The position numbers and the translations under genes were made by a program. From Turbatrix aceti (taxonomy: Eukaryota > Nematoda > Chromadorea > Rhabditida > Panagrolaimidae), in assembly GCA_963969345.1 (NCBI GenBank), contig OZ017766.1, positions 1,674,001-1,738,000 of the forward strand: 64,000 nucleotides of DNA. The letters are read 5' to 3'. Below are positions 21,402 to 31,700 of this stretch, piece after piece; position 1 is the first letter of the stretch, and every line of letters begins with the position of its first letter. The notes beneath the pieces are model-generated. The model was not told the DNA's origin. It worked only from the letters and a program-made list of their open reading frames with translations, and made no database searches.

Positions 21402-21780
21402 AATTTTTCTCTGCTTGATTAATAAATGTGAATAAATATTTTATATGTGACACAATTTAACTAGAAATCTATGAGATTGCTTCCTGAAATTGGAATCTTT
21501 GTTTTTTTGTTTAACTTGCTTTTCCTCCCACACTGAAAAAGTCCTTTTAAAAATTTGTTTGATAGATATCTGAAAAACATTTTGAAAATAATAATTTTTT
21601 TGCAAAGCGACCAAGGTATGTTTATCGGAGATTCCCTTGAGTGGTCCCTCTGAAAGGAGCTGCGCTTTCGTCGCTCATAGGTTTTCGTCTGCTGGCATAA
21701 ATATCATCTGACGGCACCGTTGTGAGCCCTGCGACGACTGTCCTGCAGGTGATTTAGACAAGAAGTGCAAACACGTTGAC
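21402..21780. other. Spacer inside the inverted duplication, left side
   Basis: AT-rich with no gene. TGTCCTGCAG at about 21740-21749 could be an acceptor for the small gene that follows. Confidence 0.4.
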
Positions 21781-22076
21781 ATGTTCGGCCGAACTTGCTG
21801 GTTACTTCACAGTTGTCAGATATTTCGCCTCATGACTATGGTTGCTCCTGTCAACGTTCCCGCACCTCCGCCGGCCAAAGACCCTAAAGAAACCGCCACA
21901 GAAGATGACGGGGACGACTCCGACATGAGCTCGCTCCAGTGCATCACTATTCTCATGTTAGCACTTTGCCTCACGATCGCCATTTTGGTATGTTTTGTTG
22001 TGGTAAAACAAATATTGATTGTTGCTTTTAGGCCATTGTCCAACATTTCACGGCTTCAGCAAAGGAAGGAGAATAA
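21781..22076 (+). CDS. Small single-pass membrane protein, unrecognised
   Basis: Exons 21781-21987 and 22032-22076 give 83 residues, or 66 if translation begins at the Met at 21832, which I think more likely because CTTCACAG lies just before it. The short form has a Pro/Ala- and acid-rich N-terminus (APPPAKDPKE, EDDGDDSD), one transmembrane helix (about QCITILMLALCLTIAILAIV) and a short tail ending AKEGE. The stop overlaps an AATAAA (22072-22077). The layout suggests a tail-anchored or type III small membrane protein. No family is recognised. Confidence 0.6.
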
Positions 22077-22440
22077 AAAAGTATGTCCCCGATTGTACAA
22101 AAATACGGTACCATTTGCCTATTTACAAAATTTCGAAATTGTCAGTTCTTAGACCTGTGATTTCGTTCGTTTGTTGATACATGAGTACAAGGTCATTTTT
22201 TGTCAAGCAAAAAAGTACCGTACATTTGAGGGTTTACGTCATCGCTTTCGACACCAGCCGTGGTTGTTTTCAGCCCCAAAGCTTGCTGCCGCTGCCGTTT
22301 TTTGGCGGTGTATGACTCTTATGGGCAGGTGTTTCTTCGGCGCAACAAAAATATACCAACTCCAGCAGTGGAACCTTATGTTCAGCAATACTCAGAAATG
22401 TCTACACAATCAAAAATGCGATAAATACAAGTTGACGTTT

Positions 22441-23203
22441 TCAACCGCGAAGGGCATCGAGTTGGTACTCAGAAAATACTTGGCTGGATGACGGAACGTC
22501 GGCGCCGACAAGGCTGGTCAGAGCAGTACCGATTGCGGTAACCACGTGGTGCGATACGTCCCCGTCGGTGCTGCTGGCTTTCGGGTTGTCGTGTGCGGTG
22601 TCGACGCCCGTAGGCGGAGCGTTGGCGTAGTAGAGCATGTTCGGCATACCCAAGTACACAGATTCCTAAAAAAATAATAAACACTGAAACAAGAAAAATA
22701 CAAACTTTTTGGCTTTCGTTGCTCTGCGGAAAAGGGGAAGCCTCTTCGGAGAAATCGTAAAAAACAGTAGAGCTGTCGTGGAAAGACGAGCTGGACGACA
22801 TCGAAGAGTGCGATGCGCCGAGGTACCGGACCTTTGCCTCCTCATACCTTGCGAGGGCTGCGGTGTAGGCGGCTTCGGCGGCGTCGACGAAGACGGAGCC
22901 GGTCGGCGTCGATACTTCAGGTTGAGCAGCACTCCTAAGAGCAGTCGAAGAAATCGGTTCGGCATTGATGATCTTAATGTTCTGGAAATACGGATAAAAG
23001 GACTGGGCACCCGGATTCAGGTACATCGATTCGACGTAAGGACGTTCGGCTGGGGGCGTCTCATCTGGTGCCGGACGACCCGCGTCAATGGATTTCTCGG
23101 ATACATCATTTTCATTCGGGCTGGCAACATTCGCACTGAGGGGTTCAAAGTAGACGCTCTCGATCAAACCACGGGATGCAGGGGCCGAAACGTAGTCGCT
23201 CAT
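22441..23203 (-). CDS. Unrecognised protein with three ESVY-like motifs (240 aa)
   Basis: Exons 23203-22706 and 22665-22441 join in phase 0. The short motif (I/V)ES(V/M)Y(F/L)xP occurs near residue 15 (LIESVYFEP) and near residue 68 (YVESMYLNP). ESVYLGMP follows at the start of exon 2, directly at the splice junction. The rest is Ala/Ser/Pro-rich and probably mostly disordered, with one likely helix (EAAYTAALARYEEAKVRYLG). There is no signal peptide or transmembrane segment. The Tyr-centred repeats could be docking or phosphorylation motifs. The second exon was chosen because the motif continues across the junction. Function unknown. Confidence 0.65.
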
Positions 23204-23317
23204 CACGAAGGCACTTGTCCGGAGATCGATTGATTGCAAAGACTGGAGAACAGAGACGAGAACAATGCCTGCTGCCGACGGGCAAAATTTGGATTGTCAG
23301 CGGTGGCGGGTGTCACA

Positions 23318-23327
23318 CTTATATATA
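23318..23327 (-). promoter_or_regulatory. TATA-like box upstream of the ESVY-motif gene
   Basis: TATATATAAG on the minus strand, about 115 bp before the ATG at 23203. This is the right distance for a transcript with a ~85 nt leader. Confidence 0.4.
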
Positions 23328-23439
23328 TTCTCTCGTTCGCGTACAAATTTACATTTAAAAATAGTTCGGTACGACATGTCGTCTACGATTATGGCTGCTC
23401 ATTTTTTACGACAGCATGTATTCACATTTATTCAATCAA

Positions 23440-24053
23440 TTACGAATCGTAAATGGAAGCGTAGTAGTCGCCGAGTGCGCGTCGGTTGTGTTTGCGAATC
23501 TGGGGGGCTTCTTCGCCTTCCGCCGTTTTGTGATGCTTGTATACAGTAAATTCGCGGACTTCCTTGGCCTGAATGTCTTCGAGGTTCACGTCACCGAGAT
23601 CGTAGACTTGTTCCGGTTCTTGGCCGATCGTGATGTGACTTTTTGGGATGTACAGTCGGATTTTACGGACCCCGCGTAGAACGGCGTTCTGAAGAGTGAT
23701 TTCATGAGGTTCTTTCCACCAACTCAAGAAAGACTTACGTCAACGTTCCGGTAGGTCTTGATGATGGCGTGCATGCCGCAGCTGTGCGTGACTTCGACGA
23801 ACGGCGTGAGGTCGGCGGAGGCAAAGCGCGTGCCCGTGAGCAGGAATCGCCCCCTGTCGTCGGAGAAGTCGTGATCGATGACGTCGTCGAGGTCGCCTGG
23901 TTTCTCCTCCACCAGCCTGACACGGGACACCTCTGCCGGAGAGTCTCCGCAGTGCAAGATGCCCTTGACGGCGATGGATTGGTGCCTTTCGGGGAGGCGA
24001 AAACCAGTGGCGAGGCCCAACAGGAAGGCAAAGACGAACACACTCGACTGCAT
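23440..24053 (-). CDS. Transthyretin-like (TTR/TTL) secreted protein, copy 2
   Basis: Exons 24053-23739 and 23688-23440 encode the same 187-residue protein as copy 1, with the same signal peptide and Cys pair. The poly(A) context differs slightly from copy 1 because a 25-nt stretch between two AATAAA sequences is missing. Nothing in the sequence suggests that either copy is inactivated. Confidence 0.9.
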
Positions 24054-24309
24054 CGGTATCAATTGCGCACGAATGCTAAAGACCGTCACCTGGGAAGTGT
24101 TTATCAAGCAGTCGGACTGAGGACTTATCAGTCGATTTACGCCTCCTTGTTTTGCAAGACAGGTGACGGGGAAGGGGGCGATGACACACTGATAGCCTGC
24201 TATTTTTAGTAATTTTGAGGGGTACAACACCCAAAGGCAATTGTTTGTTCCCAAAAAAATTGTTTTTGCCAGTTTCCGGTGCGATTCGAACCCCAGTTTA
24301 TTCCAACAT

Positions 24310-24770
24310 TCACAGATATTTGACGCGCTCGGCGGAGACGTAAAACTTCTTGTTGTCATCGCTCCTCCACCCGAACGGTCCGAATTCGCAGTCGCCGCAG
24401 ACAAGCGCCCGGACGCCGTCGACGGTCTGCCAGCCGATGGTGTCGAAGACGAGGTCGCTTTCCGTGTACCACCAGAGCCGGATTTTCTCCTTGCCGGCAC
24501 CGCTCGCCGCTCCGACACTCATGTTTTTGATCTCCTTTTCGACGTCTAAAATAAAAACAGTTAACCTCAGTGCAATAACAGTCCTATTCTTAGAAACTCA
24601 CTGTCAACGAGGACGACGACTTTTCCGGTGAAGATGACGGATCCACAGCGCCGACACAAAATGGTCTGTCGATTCTTGCCGCTGTCGTTGACGAGCTTGG
24701 ATCTGTCAACGGGCTCACAGGCGCCCGTGCATTTGTCGTTCATCGTCTTTCCGGCGATTGAAAAGAACAT
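24310..24770 (-). CDS. RABIF: RABIF/MSS4 Rab-binding zinc protein, copy 2
   Basis: Exons 24770-24602 and 24545-24310 encode the same 134 residues as copy 1, with zinc ligands C39/C42 and C106/C109. Only about 70 bp upstream of the ATG are shared with copy 1, so the two copies probably have different promoters. Which copy is ancestral cannot be told from the sequence. Confidence 0.9.
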
Positions 24771-24840
24771 GCCTCACGAGACAAGTCTGTTGGGGAGCAG
24801 ACGACCACGCTGGCGGCTTTTACGCGTTTCAAATGCCAAA

Positions 24841-25402
24841 TGGTCATTTCGTGATAGGGTCGTTAAACGCGAGTGAATTTTGTGAAATTTAAATTTTTTG
24901 CATGCGCGGCGTTGCTATCACTGACAAAGCAGTGCGTGTTGGATAAATAAATTTGATTGCGTTCTAGGAACATATCCCAAGGTGTACGAAATGTGCGTTT
25001 ACAGCTCTGTACATTTGCAAATCGATGTTTACAGTGATATACAGTAGTTGGAAGTTTAAATATATAGACAAAAACGGGAATGTGCAAAAAAATACAGAGA
25101 CGAACGAAAATATATAAAATTTACAGCTGAAAAATTGGAACATTTCACGTTGAAAACTCTGAAATTGACAGCTAATTTTTGCATACGTTTGCAAGCATTT
25201 TGTTGAAATTTTTTCTCGGTTTTTTCAAACTACATAGATTTGATTATCTCGATGATAAAGAAGATGTCGAATTAGTTGCAAAAAAATGAATTTTGGGCCA
25301 AAATAGGAATTTTTTACTTTTTCAAATAAGATTTGTAATTAGAATAACATTTGAGCATTTTGATGTGTTTTTTGGAATTGTGGGACAATTTTTGATAAAA
25401 AT
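24841..25402. other. AT-rich spacer with one arm of an outer, diverged inverted repeat
   Basis: 24971-25058 (CATATCCCAAGG ... TAGTTGGAAGTTTA) is a diverged inverted match of 28491-28571. It thus brackets the fold-back elements that lie between. No gene is seen. Confidence 0.4.
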
Positions 25403-25709
25403 CAAGTAGGGTTCGGAAGAAAAAATCCACAGATCTTCAAAATGCCGAGAAAAAGCTGAAAAGTTCAGTACAGATTAAAAACTAAATTTACTTTCGAATG
25501 GAATACTCAGTTTTTTGATATCAAATCGATAAATGGCCGAAAAAACGTTGTTTTTTTTAACTTTAAAAAATTCGGAACCTTTTAGAACATTGATTAAAAA
25601 GTTAACATCACCAGTTGAAAGAGCGGTATCTTTTTTATCCACAGTGAAATTTTCAGACACTTACCATACCTCATGGGCATACAGTAGCGATTCTCCCGAA
25701 CCCTACTTG
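25403..25709. mobile_element. Small inverted-repeat element (307 bp)
   Basis: CAAGTAGGGTTCGGAAGAA (25403-25421) is mirrored at 25691-25709 with one mismatch. The interior is AT-rich and noncoding. No target duplication is evident. Probably a MITE, class unknown. Confidence 0.5.
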
Positions 25710-25914
25710 TTCCAATGCTTGAGGCTATGAAGTAAAGCACTGTTTAACAAATCGAAATAGAAAATCTTGTAAGAAATTTTTCGGTAAAAGTAAGTTTTCC
25801 TGACTTTCTTTTGAAGAAAAAAGTACGACATTTGTCATGCTTTTCGCTTCATTTGCAAAAGTATACAAAACTGACAAAAAAAGTAAGTTTTTCATACTTT
25901 TTTTTTTCAGTGAA

Positions 25915-27267
25915 GAGGCAGTCTGCGACAGGATTTAGGTCGGCCGACAAGACTTTTTTACACTTTCAAATATTTTGAGCCAGAATTGTTCCCCACCCCT
26001 AAAAACCTCTATTCCCGCCAAACACAGATTTTAAAAAAAATCGGATTCTGTAATTCTGGATTCTGAAAGCTTTTTGATAAAAATTGATGGCACGTGCTCT
26101 GTTCATGGAGAAAAAGGCTGAAAATTTTATTAGGGGGGTTTTCATAGACGCGGAACACGATGACTTAATCAAATTTTTTTTATCGTTACGGTAAGTGCCA
26201 CATTTGGGCTAAAATTGATGGTTTCTTGGCCACCACAGATTGGGTTTTCAGAGGTGCCAACACTGGCATAGCCTATCTTTTTCCCCGTGTTTTGACGCGT
26301 CGAATGGGGTAATGCATGAAACAAAGGAGTGACCGCAATGAGGTCATCCATTGGCATTTATGATGCGCACTCGAGAAAATGCGCACAATTTCGCTTCAAG
26401 TGACAAAAAAAGAGCGTGCGCGCGCATAAAAGGTGTCATGTTCAAAAAAACGCCGTGAAGCCAATTTTTGTTTTCTATGTCCACGGTCACTTTGGTAGGC
26501 TTTGGCATGTCCTAAATATCGACTTTAAGCCTAGTTGCACTTTTTACCTGAGGTAATTTGGCACAAAGTTACAGCGTCTTGAAAGTTTCATGTCTTTTCA
26601 AAGCCTGTGGCATCGCCCAATATTGTCAGGTAAAAGTGACCCAAGGATAAAAATCAATCTTTGGGACATGCCAAAGCCTACCAAAGTGACCGTGGACATA
26701 GAAAACAAAAATTGGCTTCACGGCGTTTTTTTGAACATGACACCTTTTATGCGCGCGCACGCTCTTTTTTTGTCACTTGAAGCGAAATTGTGCGCGTTTT
26801 CTCGAGTGCGCATCATAAATGCCAATGGATGACCTCATTGCGGTCACTCCTTTGTTTCATGCATTACCCCATTCGACGCGTCAAAACACGGGGAAAAAGA
26901 TAGGCTATGCCAATGTTGGCACCTCTGAAAACCCAATCTGTGGTGGCCAAAAAACCATCAATTTTAGCCCAGATGTGGCACTTACCGTAACGATAAAAAC
27001 AATCTGACAACGACATCGTGTTCCCCGCCCCTCAAAACCCCCATAAAAAATTTTCAGCGAGCTTTATTTTTGTCTCATAAATAAAGCCCGTGGCATTGAT
27101 TTTTGTCAAAAACTTCCAGATGCCAAAACTACAGATTCCGATTTTTTTTTAAATCTGTGTTTGGCAAGAATAGAGGTTATTAGGGGTGGGGAACAATTCT
27201 GGCTAAAAAAATAAAAAGTTGTAAAAAAGTCTTGTCGGCCGACCTAAATCCTGTCGCAGACTGCCTC
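25915..27267. mobile_element. Long fold-back element A (TTAA family)
   Basis: The terminus GAGGCAGTCTGCGACAGG at 25915 is mirrored at 27267, and almost the whole element is a hairpin: arms of about 600 bp around a ~145-bp spacer near 26516-26660. Matching landmarks in both arms include GGTCGGCCGACAAGAC, the GCGCACTCGAGAAAA-type block, and the GCATGTCC/GGACATGCC pair nearest the centre. The right flank is TTAA (27268-27271) and the left is TGAA. There is no transposase frame. The short frames at 26169-26357 and 26819-27007 are the same arm sequence read in opposite directions. Confidence 0.75.
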
Positions 27268-27271
27268 TTAA

Positions 27272-28311
27272 AAGGGAGTCTGTGACAGGATTTTGGACCG
27301 GCGACCCCGTGAAAAAAAAGCTTCAAATGTTTTTAACCAAGGTTGTAGGCACCCCTGAGGGATTGTTAAAAAAAATATAAAAAATTTTTCAGATGCCGGA
27401 TTCTGGAGATTTGGCTTCTGAAATGTTTTTTCGTTTTGAATTTTCTACTCAATTCTTAAAAGAAGCAAAAATCTGAATAAAATCATACAACTGTACTTTG
27501 GCACGAGGAATCGATTGCCGTATTCAGATTTCTCAAAAAACATCTGATTCTCCTGCAATTATCGATTTTCTGTTTTCTCTGTCACTTTTTTGGCCAAAAC
27601 ATGTGTATGCTGTTTGATAGGGAGGGCAAGACCTACCCTATCTTAAAGCCCGTTTTTTTGCTACAAGATGGAAAAAAACACAAAAAAAAATATGTCGCTC
27701 TCGGTGACCAAAACAGGGAAAAACCATCAAAATGGTCAAAAAATCAACTACGCGCTGCGCGCATCGCAATGCGCACGCTGCGACTCTTGGCGCGCTTTCC
27801 GTCATCGTTGTTATTTTACCACGGTTTTTCGACCATTTTGATGGTTTTTCATTGTTTTGGTCACCGAGAGCGACATATTTTTTTTTGTGTTTTTTTCCAT
27901 CTTGTAGCAAAAAAAAAACGGGCTTTAAGATAGGGTAGGTCTTGCCCTCCCTATCGAACAACATACACATGTTTTGGCCAAAAAAGTGACGAAGAAAACA
28001 GAAAATCGATAATTGCAGGAGAATCAGATGTTTTTTGAGAAATCTGAATACGGCAATCGATTCCTCGTGCCAAAGTACAGTTGTATGATTTTATTCAGAT
28101 TTTTGCTTCAATAAAGAAGCTGGTTGAAAAATCAGAACAAAAAAACAGTTCAGAAGCCAAATCTCAAGAATCCGGCATCTGAAAAATTTTTTATATTTTT
28201 TTTTAACAATCCCTCAGGGGTGCCTACAACCTTGGTTAAAAACATTTGTAGCTTTTTTTTCACGGGGTCGCACCTTCCACCTTAATCTGAAATCCTGTCA
28301 CAGACTGTCTC
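27272..28311. mobile_element. Long fold-back element B (TTAA family), abutting element A
   Basis: Bounded by TTAA at 27268-27271 (shared with A) and 28312-28315. Termini AAGGGAGTCTGTGACAGG and, read from the right, GAGACAGTCTGTGACAGG are the family ends. The arms (about 27272-27752 and 27825-28311) pair almost fully around a GC-rich centre with ATGCGCACGCTGCG. Both arms contain a 110-codon frame starting MCMLFDREGKTYP, which is one sequence mirrored and probably not a gene. Confidence 0.75.
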
Positions 28312-28315
28312 TTAA

Positions 28316-28721
28316 AAAGGGGGGTCTGAAGGAAAAATCGTCATTTCTATTTAACGCAAATTTAGAAATATTTATGTTTTTTTTTATAACGTTATGTAAT
28401 TTTTGCTTCATCCGTTGACGTTCTGTCACAAGTTCAACGCGAAAGACGTCAAGAACATGTAAATTCATAGATCTGTACATAGACAAATCGTAAACTTCCA
28501 ACCACTGTATTGGTCTGTATTGCGAATATATAGCGACTGTAAATCGCGTTCACAGTCGACCATGGGATATTGGTGAATAAATTATTCCAAAATTTATTTG
28601 CACCTTTAAAATGAACGCATTAAGAGGATATATTGGCAGATGTACATATTTAGGAATACGGCGGATAAACAGTAAAACCGAACTAGAAACCAATGCAACC
28701 GGACGTTAAAGGGGCAGATGA
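28316..28721. other. 3' region of unc-53 with poly(A) signal
   Basis: On the minus strand AATAAA (28593-28598) lies about 125 nt past the unc-53 stop. The outer inverted-repeat arm (28491-28571) lies just beyond. No gene is seen. Confidence 0.5.
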
Positions 28722-31700
28722 TTAGTTGACGTGCACCTGTTCTTGAAGTTTTCGATTTTCTTCGATTCGCTCGAGGGCCAGCATGGGATCGAACTCTGCA
28801 GTATTCGGGCCCCCGACGTCGAGGATGACGCGATGGAGGAGACGTGACTCGGTCGTGTCAGGCCACGGCCAGTTGTTGATGATGAACTCTGTGGGGTCTC
28901 TGAGTTGGCCCCGGCATCCGAGAATCATGCCTGCAAAGAGCTTCGTTTCAAAACACGTTCAATGATAAACAGAATTCACAACCGACCTTCTTTTGCTGCA
29001 CGAATCATGTAGGGAACGAGGTTCTCGTTCCACAAGCGGATGAACCAGTCGCGAGAGGCCTCGACCGAGAGCGGGCACTGAACGAACGTCCTCGGACCGA
29101 TGGTCTCGTCGTGAGCGTTAGCCTTCTCGATGAAGCTGTTGATCGCGACGAGCGCCTTGTTGAGGAAGTCAATGACGGCATGCAGCTGCTCGCCGCACCT
29201 GCATTGCCCGGTGAGCTCGGCCTCCGCGATCCTGCGTCTGAGGTAGCGGCCCATGAAGCCCCGCACGGCGTCCATGTGGTTCGTGAGGTGGAAGACCCTG
29301 AAGGCGTGCGTCTTCTGCAGCTCTTCCACTTGTCGTTGGAGAGCGCCGTTGATCGTGCAGATGACGATGGGTCCGGTAGCTGCGTCGCAGGCGTTGAACG
29401 CAGCCGTGAGGTGGGGAATGTTGCGGCGATGGACGTTGTCGACCAGCAGGATAGCGGTGGAGCCGGTCTTGAGCATGCTCTGGAGATTGGCCTGAACTCC
29501 GGCAAACTTGGGATCCTTCTCGTCATCCGGGTACCGGACGTCTACGATGGATTCGGGCTTTCCAGCCGTCGAGGCGAGTTTGAAGGAAAAGTATTTCGCA
29601 AGCGTCTTCGCGAGATTCGACTTGCCGATGCCGCGGGCGCCGTGAATGACCAGACGCCTCGACTGCTCGACGAGCCGGATGAGCTGCTCCAGCACCGCGC
29701 GGGGGAAAAGCGACTCAACCACCAGGCCGTCGACCGCGTGCTGGCAGACGCCTTGCAGCCGAATGCGGATGGTCGTCGAGGGCGAGATGGTGTCCGCCGG
29801 CGTCTGGCTAGGAGTGAGGAGGTCCGGACCGCTGCGATTCCTGACAAAGTCAGTCCCGACCCGGTAGCCGATGAGCGTCTTGGTGATGTCGATGCCCATG
29901 GTGCTGTCGCGCTCGACCCTGTGGAGGTACTCCTTGAGCATGACGGTGAGCTGTGAGTCAATGTCCTGCCACGACGTGCTAGCCGTCGGAGGCACCAGTG
30001 ACCCGATGGTCAGTTCGTGCTGGTGGTGGTTGAACTCGAGCGAACCACTGGGCTCGAGGCTGATGCACACCCGGGTGGCCAGCCCGCCTCCGGACGACCG
30101 CTTGGATGACGACGTCGTCGAAGCGGAAGCGAAGCTGCGCTCACTCATGTGCGAAGACGAAGACCCGCCTGTGGTCGGCAAGGGATCGTATACCGGGTCC
30201 TCGTCCTGACACGTCGACAGCGACTGCCTCGAGGAAGTTCGGGAGTCAAACTTCTTCGCCAGAAGCGTGCAATTCCTCTTCAGCATCTTGTTTTCATTGG
30301 TCAGACGGGCAACAGTCTCGCGCAGGACGTCGACTTCCCGAGCTTTGTCCAGGTTGTCGAGGCAAACATCTTTCAAGGCCTCGTTCTTGCTCTGCAGCTG
30401 CTTCTTGAGCTCCACGAGCTCGCCCGGAATAGGGACAATCTCGTCGAGGTTTCCGGTGGATCCCGCGATCGGGTGAAGGCCGTGGTGGAGAGGGGATTGC
30501 TCGACGTCCGATGTTGCGCCGTTTTTGGACTTTTTTCCTTTGGCAAACGCTCGAGTGAAACTGCTCCGTATCTGAAATATGAAAAGTAAAGCATTGTTTG
30601 CAAGTCATAAAAATTTAAATTAAAAACATATTTTTCAATTTACAAAAAAATAAAAAATAAAAATAACGACCACAAATTACAAAAATCCTACAACAATGAC
30701 CACAACATCTAATCTACCTGATTATCCATGTTCGACGTCTTAAAAAAAGTGAATGAGTAAGTCATCAATCCAAAAGCCCAAACTAAAACACCTACCCAGC
30801 TCTTCTTTCCGTTTTTGGGCGTCCCGCCGCCACCATTTTCGCTGTTGACCTTGCTGGTCTTGCTCGAGGTGCTGAATGACGAGCGATGGCTAGCAACTGA
30901 CTCCATGGACGGATGCCGGGCCAGGGAGCAGCCAGAAGATGTGCCGTCGGCTGCAGACGGGTTCTGTGCGTGCAAAAAGTCGAGCTGTGCCCTGAGCCTT
31001 GCGATCTCGTCTTCTTTGGACTGTGACTTCTGGTTGAGCTTCTCAATGTGCCGGACAAGAGCTTGCAGACGGGAGTCGAAGATCTGCGTCATCTGGTAGT
31101 ATCGGCTCTCGTTGGTCTCCCGTCTACAGAGCTCCTTCTTGTAAGTTTCGATATCGAAGTGCAGACGACGGATTTCGGCCTCGTAGCGCTCCTCCGAGCC
31201 GATGGACGACGCGATCGACGCCTCCGAACCGCCCTGGGGGAGAGGGCGTTGAAGCTTCGTCAAAGGCATCCGCGTTGGCGTGCTCGCTGCACTGGCAGAT
31301 CCATTGGCTAGTTTGTGCAGCTGCAGGCCGTGGAAGTTGACGTAGACATCGGAGTTTTCGCTTCGGGCTGAATAGGAACCTGCAAACGGAAAATATGAGT
31401 ATTTGAAACAATTTTTAACAAAAAAATCAAAACGCGATTTAAAGGGTTACGATCAGTTTTTTTTTCGTGTTGAGACATTTTTTCTTCTTGTAATTCTTTA
31501 GTTTTTTTTGCCGATCGTAACCGCCTTTCGACCACATTTTGATCAACGTTAGTAAACAGTGTACTTTTCACGAGGTAATGAGTGTTAGTGAGTCAGGAAT
31601 TTTAATCAAAAAAAGCACAAATAACAAAAACAGAATCCCGCACCGACGAAGCACAATGACCTCCGGACAACACTAAAAACATAACACCCGTCGAACCTTG

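Larger units (their letters stand above)
23427..24840 (-). repeat. Inverted duplication, arm 2 (RABIF + TTR-like)
   Basis: Reverse complement of 19988-21401 with one base change seen. The 2,025-bp spacer between arms holds two other genes. Divergence starts abruptly at both ends: TGGTCATTTCG replaces the ATAATGACATT context at the RABIF side, and CATGCTGTCG follows the short TGTGAATA match at the TTR side. Confidence 0.92.

Noticed and set aside
27601..27970. Two 110-codon frames starting MCMLFDREGKTYP on opposite strands
   Set aside because: They are the two arms of fold-back element B reading the same sequence, with no similarity to transposases.
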